DNA of 64,000 nt. Origin: Paracoccus shanxieyensis (GTDB lineage Bacteria; Pseudomonadota; Alphaproteobacteria; Rhodobacterales; Rhodobacteraceae). The position numbers were made by a program, and so were the translations under genes. The DNA lies in contig NZ_WMII01000003.1 in NCBI RefSeq assembly GCF_009711265.1, positions 186,001 through 250,000 of the forward strand, read 5' to 3'. Below the pieces are notes generated by a model that had not been told where the DNA came from, did not search any database, and saw only the letters and a list, made by a program, of their open reading frames with translations. Shown piece by piece: positions 58,377 through 64,000 of the stretch. Each line of letters opens with the position of its first letter. Position 1 is the first letter of the stretch.

Positions 58377-58745
58377 ATGGCGCATATCCTGATCGTCGAG
58401 GACGAGGACAATATCGCCACGGCGCTTGAGTTTCTTCTGGCCCGCGCGGGCCACAGCCATACCCGCCTTGCCACCGGCACCGGCACGCTGGACGAAATCC
58501 GCAACCGCCGGCCCGATCTGGTGCTGCTGGACATCATGCTGCCCGACATCTCGGGATATGAGATCATGGGGGCCATGCGCGCCGATCCGCAGATGCGCGG
58601 CGTGCGCGTTCTGATGATGACGGCGCGCGGCTCTGTCGTCGAACGCAAGAAGGGGCTGGAGCTGGGCGCGGACGGCTTTATCGCCAAACCCTTCGAGCTG
58701 GCCGAATTGCGGGCCGAGATGGCCCGCCTGCTGGGCGCGGCGTAA
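58377..58745 (+). CDS. Stand-alone response regulator receiver protein
   Basis: A 122-residue CheY-like protein with no output domain. The acidic pair is E8/D9 and following E10/D11 (ILIVEDED), the phospho-acceptor D52 is in VLLDIMLPD, the switch Thr is in MMTARG and the Lys is in AKPFE. ACGGAGG precedes the ATG. Downstream of acs and the MHS permease with no kinase in the window; probably a relay or diffusible regulator of the same unit. Confidence 0.9.
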   Translation: MAHILIVEDEDNIATALEFLLARAGHSHTRLATGTGTLDEIRNRRPDLVLLDIMLPDISGYEIMGAMRADPQMRGVRVLMMTARGSVVERKKGLELGADGFIAKPFELAELRAEMARLLGAA

Positions 58746-58758
58746 GGCCGCCGCCGGA

Positions 58759-59757
58759 TCAGCCCGCTTGCGCCAGTTCCTCGGGACGCAAGGCGCCGGG
58801 GAAATGGCAGGCCACCTGATGCGGCTGCCCCGACAATGCCGGACGCTGGGCCGCGCAAAGGTCTTGCGCGCGCGGACAGCGGGTGCGGAACACACAGCCC
58901 GAGGGCGGGTTCATCGGCGACGGCAATTCGCCCCGCAGTGGGATGATCCGCTTTTGCCGCTCAAGCTGCGGATAGGGGATCGGCACCGCCGACAGCAGCG
59001 CCTGCGTATAGGGGTGCCGGGGGTCGGCATACAGCGCCTCGGCCTGCGCCAGTTCCATGACACGGCCCAGATACATCACCAGCACGCGGTGGCTGATATG
59101 TTTCACCACCGACAGATCATGCGCGATGAAGATCAGCGCCAGCCCCAGATCGCGCTGCAGATCGGCCAGCAGGTTGATGACCTGCGCCTGAATAGACACA
59201 TCCAGCGCCGAGACCGGCTCATCGCAGATCACCAGTTTTGGCTGGACGATCAGCGCACGGGCGATGCCGATGCGCTGGCACTGGCCGCCGCTGAATTCAT
59301 GCGGATAGCGGTTGATCTGGTTGGGCAGCAGGCCCACGCGGTCCATCATGTCCTTGACGCGGGTGCGGACCTGATCGCGCGGCAGACGGTGATGCGTCAG
59401 CAGCGGTTCCGCGATGATCTGACCCACGGTCATGCGCGGGTCCAGACTGGCCAGAGGATCCTGAAACACCATCTGGATTTCGCTGCGATATTTCAGCATC
59501 CGGCGCGGCGACAGGCCGATCAGATTGGTGCCATCCTGCCAGACGGCCTCTCCGGTCGCCGGGACCAGCCCGATCAGCGCGCGGGCCAGCGTGGATTTGC
59601 CGCTGCCGCTTTCGCCGACGATGCCCAGCGTCTCGCCGGGCATCAGGGTGAAATCGACACCGCCCACGGCATGAAGCTGGCGCGGTTTCTGAAACAGGCC
59701 CTGCGCGGGCAGATCGAAGCTGACCCGCAGATCGCGGGCGGTGATCAGGGGCGTCAT
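58759..59757 (-). CDS. oppF: Oligopeptide/dipeptide ABC transporter ATP-binding protein F
   Basis: A 332-residue ABC ATPase. Walker [10 protein letters not shown] is near 50, the signature FSGGQCQRIGIARAL near 160, Walker B LVICDEPVSALDVS. The C-terminal oligo_HPY domain has HPYTQALLSAVPIP and the Cys-rich CVFRTRCPRAQDLC. The start at 59757 overlaps oppD (ATGA); the longer in-frame upstream part lies inside oppD. Last gene of the opp operon. Confidence 0.93.
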   Translation of the reverse strand: MTPLITARDLRVSFDLPAQGLFQKPRQLHAVGGVDFTLMPGETLGIVGESGSGKSTLARALIGLVPATGEAVWQDGTNLIGLSPRRMLKYRSEIQMVFQDPLASLDPRMTVGQIIAEPLLTHHRLPRDQVRTRVKDMMDRVGLLPNQINRYPHEFSGGQCQRIGIARALIVQPKLVICDEPVSALDVSIQAQVINLLADLQRDLGLALIFIAHDLSVVKHISHRVLVMYLGRVMELAQAEALYADPRHPYTQALLSAVPIPYPQLERQKRIIPLRGELPSPMNPPSGCVFRTRCPRAQDLCAAQRPALSGQPHQVACHFPGALRPEELAQAG

Positions 59758-60779
59758 GGCTGAGCCTCCTCGATGGCGGCGGGTTCGGGCAGATCTGGCT
59801 GCGGCGGCGGGCCTGCGCGCAGCGCGCTGAAAGGCGCATGGCAGGCGCGTTCGCGGCCCGGCGCGGTTTCGACCAGCGCGGGCATCGTCTGGCACGCCGG
59901 CAGGACATAGGCGCAGCGCGGCGCGAAGGGACAGCCGGGCGGCGGGTTCGTCATATTGGGCGGACTGCCGGGAATGGCCGACAGCTGGTCGCCCTTTTGA
60001 TCGATGCGCGGGATCGCGGCCAGCAGGCCCTGCGTATAGGGATGGGCGGGGGCCTGAAAGATCGGATCGACCGGCGCGCGTTCCATGATGCGGCCGCCAT
60101 ACATCACCATCACCCGTTCGCACGATCCGGCCACGACGCCCAGATCATGGGTGATCAGCACCATCGCCATGCCGAAATCGCGTTGCAGGTCGGCCAGCAG
60201 ATCCATGATCTGCGCCTGCACCGTCACGTCCAGCGCGGTCGTCGGCTCATCGGCGATCAGCAGATCGGGGCGGCACAGCAGCGACATGGCGATCATCACC
60301 CGCTGGCGCATCCCGCCGGAAAATTCGTGCGGATAAAGCCCGATCCGCCCGCGCGCATCGGGGATCTTCACCGCGTCCAGCATCTGCGCGGCCTCGGCCA
60401 CGGCCTGCCGGTGCGACATGCCCTTGTGCAGGGTCAGCACCTCGGCCATCTGGTCGGCCACGCGCATATAGGGGTTCAGGCTGGTCATCGGATCCTGAAA
60501 CACCATGGCGATCTTTTCGGCCCGGATGCGGTTCAGCGCCCTGGGCGGCGCGTTCAGGATTTCGGTCCCGTCAAAGCGCACGCTGCCGCTGGCCCGGCCG
60601 TTCCGGGCCAGAAGCCCCATGATGGAAAAGGCCAGTTGCGATTTGCCGCTGCCGCTTTCGCCGACAATGCCCAGCGTCTGGCCGCGCTGCACATCCAGAT
60701 TGATGCCGTTGACGGCCGAGACCTGGCCATCGGTGGTGGCGAAACGCACGTTCAGATCGCGGATTTCAAGCAGGGCCAT
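59754..60779 (-). CDS. oppD: Oligopeptide/dipeptide ABC transporter ATP-binding protein D
   Basis: A 341-residue ABC ATPase. Walker [10 protein letters not shown] has Gln for the usual Thr/Ser, as in other OppD proteins. The signature [15 protein letters not shown], Walker [15 protein letters not shown] and the C-terminal [15 protein letters not shown] with [14 protein letters not shown] complete the family pattern. The ATG at 60779 is 1 base from the oppC stop. Works with OppF as the ATPase pair. Confidence 0.93.
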   Translation of the reverse strand: MALLEIRDLNVRFATTDGQVSAVNGINLDVQRGQTLGIVGESGSGKSQLAFSIMGLLARNGRASGSVRFDGTEILNAPPRALNRIRAEKIAMVFQDPMTSLNPYMRVADQMAEVLTLHKGMSHRQAVAEAAQMLDAVKIPDARGRIGLYPHEFSGGMRQRVMIAMSLLCRPDLLIADEPTTALDVTVQAQIMDLLADLQRDFGMAMVLITHDLGVVAGSCERVMVMYGGRIMERAPVDPIFQAPAHPYTQGLLAAIPRIDQKGDQLSAIPGSPPNMTNPPPGCPFAPRCAYVLPACQTMPALVETAPGRERACHAPFSALRAGPPPQPDLPEPAAIEEAQP

Positions 60780-60780
60780 T

Positions 60781-61704
60781 TCAGCGATCCTTCGGGTCCA
60801 GCGCGTCGCGCAGCCCGTCGCCGACAAAGAAGAAGGCAAACAGCGTGACGCAGAAGAAGGCCAGCGGAAAGGCAAGCTGCCACAGCGTGCCGTAATTCAT
60901 CGTCCCGGCGCCTTCGGAAATCAGCGCGCCCCATGAGGTCAGGGGCTCTTGCACGCCAAGCCCCAGAAAGCTGATGAAGCTTTCAGACAGGATCATCAGC
61001 GGCACCAAGAGCGTGGCATAGACTGCGACGACCCCCAGCAGGTTCGGCACGATATGGCGCAGGATGATCTTCCATGCGGGGACGCCGGTGGCGCGCGCGG
61101 CCTCGATGAATTCCCGGTTCTTCAGGCTAAGTGTCTGACCGCGCACGATCCTGCTCATGTCCAGCCATGAGATCAGGCCGATGCCCAGAAACAGCATCGT
61201 CATGCTGCGCCCGAACATCACCAGCAGCAGGATCAGGACGAACATATAGGGGATCGACATCAGGATATCGACGACGCGCATCATCACCGCATCGGTGCGC
61301 CCGCCGATATAGCCCGCGGTCGCGCCGTAAAGCGTGCCGACGATGACGGCGATGCCTGCGCCGATCAGCCCGACCATCAGCGACACCTGCGTGCCCTGCA
61401 CGGTGCGCGAATACAGATCGCGCCCCAGATCGTCGGTGCCGAAGTAATGGCCGTTCGACAGGCTGGGCGCGCCAAGCTGGGCTGCCTGACCCATGACGTT
61501 GAAGTCCATCTCATCATTCGACCATGCGGCGAACTGGCTGCCGAAGATGGCAAACAACGCGACGGCGACCAGCACGATCAGGCTGACCATGGCGGCCTTG
61601 TTGCGGCGGAACCGGCGGCGGGCATCGGCCCATGGGCTGCGGCCCTTGACCTCGGGTTCCGACAGGCGCGCGGCCAGCGATTGCATCTGTTGTGCGTCGA
61701 TCAT
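60781..61704 (-). CDS. oppC: Oligopeptide ABC transporter permease C
   Basis: A 307-residue inner-membrane permease with about six helices. An N-terminal cytoplasmic segment (SPWADARRRFRRNKAAMVSL) precedes helix 1. HYFGTDDLGRDLYSRTVQGTQVSL is typical of OppC/DppC, and the EAA loop is EFIEAARATGVPAWKIILRHIVPN. Pairs with OppB. Ends next to oppD. Confidence 0.94.
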   Translation of the reverse strand: MIDAQQMQSLAARLSEPEVKGRSPWADARRRFRRNKAAMVSLIVLVAVALFAIFGSQFAAWSNDEMDFNVMGQAAQLGAPSLSNGHYFGTDDLGRDLYSRTVQGTQVSLMVGLIGAGIAVIVGTLYGATAGYIGGRTDAVMMRVVDILMSIPYMFVLILLLVMFGRSMTMLFLGIGLISWLDMSRIVRGQTLSLKNREFIEAARATGVPAWKIILRHIVPNLLGVVAVYATLLVPLMILSESFISFLGLGVQEPLTSWGALISEGAGTMNYGTLWQLAFPLAFFCVTLFAFFFVGDGLRDALDPKDR

Positions 61705-61707
61705 GGC

Positions 61708-62637
61708 TTAGTACCTGATCTTCGGGTCGATCCATGCGTAAAGCACGTCCACCACAAGGTTGAAGAAAATCGTCAGCGCGCCGACAAGGATGGTGATCCC
61801 CATCATCACCGCGTAATCGCGGTTCAGCGCCGAATCGACGAAGCTGCGCCCGATCCCGCCGGTCGAGAAATACATGTCCACCACGACCGAGCCGGTGATC
61901 ATCGTGACGAAAGCCGGACCCAGATAGCTGATGACCGGCAGCAGCGCGGGTTTCAGCCCGTGGCGCAGGATCACCTTGCGCTCGGGCAGGCCCTTGGCGC
62001 GGGCGGTGCGGATGTGGTTGCTGCCCAGCACCTCCAGCATCGAGGACCGGGTGATCCGCGCGATCGAGGCCATGAAGCTGGTCGACAGCGCCACAACCGG
62101 CATGATCCAGAAGATTGGGCCGCCCCAGCCCCAGGCCCAGCCGCCGCCCGGCAGCCAGCCCAGCCACAGCGTGAAGATCAGCACAAGGATCGGCGCCATG
62201 ACGAAATTCGGCAGCACCTGCGCGCCGATGGACAAGCCCACCGCGCAATAGTCCAGCCACGAATTCTGCCGGATCGCCGCCGTCACCCCCAGCGAGACGC
62301 CGACGATCACCGCGACCAGAAACGAGATCGCGCCATAGGTCAGCGTCACCGGAAAGCCCGCCGCGATGATCTGGTTCACGCTGCGGTCGGGATAGACGAA
62401 GCTGGGCCCGAAATCGAAATGCGCGACGATGCCCCAGACATAGTTCAGCATCTGTCGCCACAGCGGGTCATCCAGCCCGTATTTGGCGTTCAGGTTCGCC
62501 AGCACCTGCGGCGGCAGGGCGCGTTCCTGCGTGAAGGGCCCTCCGGGCGCGGCCTGCATCAGCAGGAAAGAAACGACGATCAGCAAAAGCAGCGTCGGAA
62601 TGGCGACTGCCAATCGCCGAAGGATATAGCCGAACAT
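61708..62637 (-). CDS. oppB: Oligopeptide ABC transporter permease B
   Basis: A 309-residue permease with about six helices. It opens MFGYILRRLAVAIPTLLLLI. The EAA loop reads HIRTARAKGLPERKVILRHGLKPALLPV, and the C-terminus ends IDPKIRY, typical of OppB/DppB. A 61-base spacer separates it from oppA, and oppC follows after 3 bases. Confidence 0.94.
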   Translation of the reverse strand: MFGYILRRLAVAIPTLLLLIVVSFLLMQAAPGGPFTQERALPPQVLANLNAKYGLDDPLWRQMLNYVWGIVAHFDFGPSFVYPDRSVNQIIAAGFPVTLTYGAISFLVAVIVGVSLGVTAAIRQNSWLDYCAVGLSIGAQVLPNFVMAPILVLIFTLWLGWLPGGGWAWGWGGPIFWIMPVVALSTSFMASIARITRSSMLEVLGSNHIRTARAKGLPERKVILRHGLKPALLPVISYLGPAFVTMITGSVVVDMYFSTGGIGRSFVDSALNRDYAVMMGITILVGALTIFFNLVVDVLYAWIDPKIRY

Positions 62638-62698
62638 GCACAGGTTCCCGAAAGGTGCCGGACGTGTTCAGGGGCGGCGCGGGGCCGCCCCCACAAGG

Positions 62699-64000
62699 TT
62701 ACTTCTGGATGCGATACAGGTCTTTCGCATACCAGTCGTTCATCACGTTTTCCGTGGGCAAGCCTTTGATATCATCGCGGATCATGTCGACCTTGGCATA
62801 TTGATAGATCGGCACCAGCGGCATGTCGGCGGCCAGGATCTTTTCGGCAGCCGTATATTCCACATTCGGATCGGCGGCGGTCTTCGAGGCGTCCATCAGC
62901 TTGTCGAATTCGGGGTTGGAATACTTGCCGTAATTCATGCCCGTGGTGCGGAAGTAATCCAGAAAGGTCGAGGCCTCGTTATAGTCGGCGCACCATGCGT
63001 AACGCGCCATCTCGAAATCCTGCGACTGCATGCGGTCGGTATGCACCTTCCATTCGACATTGTTCAGCGTCAGCTGCACGCCAAGCGCCTTGTAGAACTG
63101 CTGCGCCGCCACCGCGATCTTCTTGTGGTTTTCGTCGGTATTATAGGTCAGCGTCAGTTTCAGCGGATTGTCGGGGCCATAGCCCGCCTCGGCCAGCAGC
63201 GCCTTGGCCTTTTCCATCCGCTCGGCCTGCGACCATGCCGCATAGTCGATCTCGGGCATCTTGAAGCCCTCGATGGCCCAATGCGTCCAGTTATAGGACG
63301 GTTTCTGGCCGCCCTGCAGGATCTGGTTCACCACGATGTCGCGCTGCATGGCATAGGACAGCGCCTGCCGCACGCGCACATCCTTCAGTGCCTCGGGGCC
63401 TTTTTCGGACAGGTTGAACAGATAGGCATAGCTGCACGAATAGGGGATCGAGATCGCCTGATCGGGGAATTCCTGCTTCAGCCGCGGATATTGCCCGGCG
63501 GGGATCTGCACCCGGTCCAGCTCGCCCGCCTGATAGCGGGTCAGGGCGACATTGTTGTCGTTCACCGTCAGACCCTTGACATGCTCCATGACGACATTGG
63601 CCGCATCCCAGTAATTCGGGTTCTTCTCCATGCTGATCTGCACGCCCAGATCGTGGCTGGTCAGGACATAGGCGCCGTTGCCGACCAGCTTGCCGGGTTG
63701 GGTCCATGCGTCGCCCTCGGCCTCGACCACCTTTTGATTGACCGGGAAGGTCGAGGCGTGGGTCACCATCTTCGGGAAATAGGGCGTGGGCGTGGTCAGC
63801 GTCACCGTCAGCGTGTGGTCATCGACGGCCTTGACGCCCAGTTCGGCAGGCGGCTTTTCGCCTTTGACGACGGCGGTGGCGTTCTGCACGTTCATCAGCT
63901 CCATGAACCACGCATATTCCGAAGCGGTTTCGGGATTGGCCAGACGCTGCCAGCTATAGACGAAATCCTGCGCGGTCAGCGGATCTCCATTGGACCATTT
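62699..64000 (-). CDS. oppA: Oligopeptide-binding periplasmic protein (partial, C-terminal part)
   Basis: About 433 C-terminal residues are visible; the gene continues past the right edge, so signal peptide and N-terminus are missing. KWSNGDPLTAQDFVYSWQRL at the very edge is the conserved OppA segment normally near residue 110. YTCSYAYLFNL-like ISIPYSCSYAYLFNLSEKG and the FEMARYAWCADYNEASTFLDYF region are also typical. Binds peptides and delivers them to OppBCDF. There is no stop in the visible part before the edge. Confidence 0.93.
   Translation of the reverse strand, partial: KWSNGDPLTAQDFVYSWQRLANPETASEYAWFMELMNVQNATAVVKGEKPPAELGVKAVDDHTLTVTLTTPTPYFPKMVTHASTFPVNQKVVEAEGDAWTQPGKLVGNGAYVLTSHDLGVQISMEKNPNYWDAANVVMEHVKGLTVNDNNVALTRYQAGELDRVQIPAGQYPRLKQEFPDQAISIPYSCSYAYLFNLSEKGPEALKDVRVRQALSYAMQRDIVVNQILQGGQKPSYNWTHWAIEGFKMPEIDYAAWSQAERMEKAKALLAEAGYGPDNPLKLTLTYNTDENHKKIAVAAQQFYKALGVQLTLNNVEWKVHTDRMQSQDFEMARYAWCADYNEASTFLDYFRTTGMNYGKYSNPEFDKLMDASKTAADPNVEYTAAEKILAADMPLVPIYQYAKVDMIRDDIKGLPTENVMNDWYAKDLYRIQK

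Overview
The window is GC-rich alphaproteobacterial chromosome, most likely Rhodobacterales and close to Paracoccus. The grounds are homologues of the mitochondrial-type complex I accessory subunits NDUFA12 and NDUFS4, a short proS without editing insertion, an AB-fused Mrp antiporter, the perM-hdaA-ppk-ppx gene order, and several conserved alphaproteobacterial DUF families (DUF2155, DUF2237). Genes are densely packed, often with ATGA overlaps. I see no rRNA, tRNA, CRISPR array, insertion sequence or prophage, and no gene-free stretch above 300 bases.

Layout. 1-620: truncated ATP-grasp gene of the glutathionylspermidine synthase type. 746-4967: a Mn/Fe ABC importer (sitABCD) followed by a VIT/CCC1 membrane protein, divergent from a cysteine-free Fur-family regulator (5081-5494); two palindromes lie between them. 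5491-6993: IMPACT-family protein, DUF2237 and pth. 7190-9247: clpP and clpX, closed by a clear terminator. 9434-10758: NDUFA12 homologue, mlaD, DUF2155. 10722-17303 (minus): aat, accC, accB, an LpxL-type acyltransferase, an EamA transporter and tkt. 17394-20934: an HxRRGD glycosyltransferase-like protein and a purine/xanthine permease. 20928-23784 (minus): xerD and two unrecognised genes. 23958-25600: aroK-aroB. 25597-31798 (minus): six-gene Mrp Na+/H+ antiporter operon.

31947-41205 (minus) is the most interesting part: a surface-polysaccharide island lying between housekeeping genes. Its upstream half is gmd-colC-colD, a GDP-L-colitose pathway, recognised because the DegT-family member has His-His where aminotransferases carry the PLP lysine. 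The middle holds a CE2-like SGNH esterase and a GT61 glycosyltransferase. The downstream half is a hexapeptide acyltransferase, an AMP-forming ligase, an acyl carrier protein and a LysA-fold PLP decarboxylase. That trio resembles BtrJ/BtrI/BtrK of butirosin biosynthesis and the exosortase-A-associated ligase/ACP/decarboxylase sets. I infer a carrier-bound, decarboxylated amino acid that decorates a colitose-containing glycan; the final product cannot be read from sequence.

41327-48631: proS (minus), then perM, hdaA, ppk and ppx. 48632-48839 is non-coding with strong inverted repeats. 48840-54101: M19 dipeptidase, ABM protein, orphan ParA, I78 inhibitor lipoprotein, uvrB, NDUFS4 homologue. 54374-58745: acs, an MHS-type MFS permease with a large loop, and a stand-alone receiver protein, with paired 11-bp repeats upstream of acs. 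58759-64000 (minus): oligopeptide ABC transporter oppABCDF, with oppA running off the right edge.
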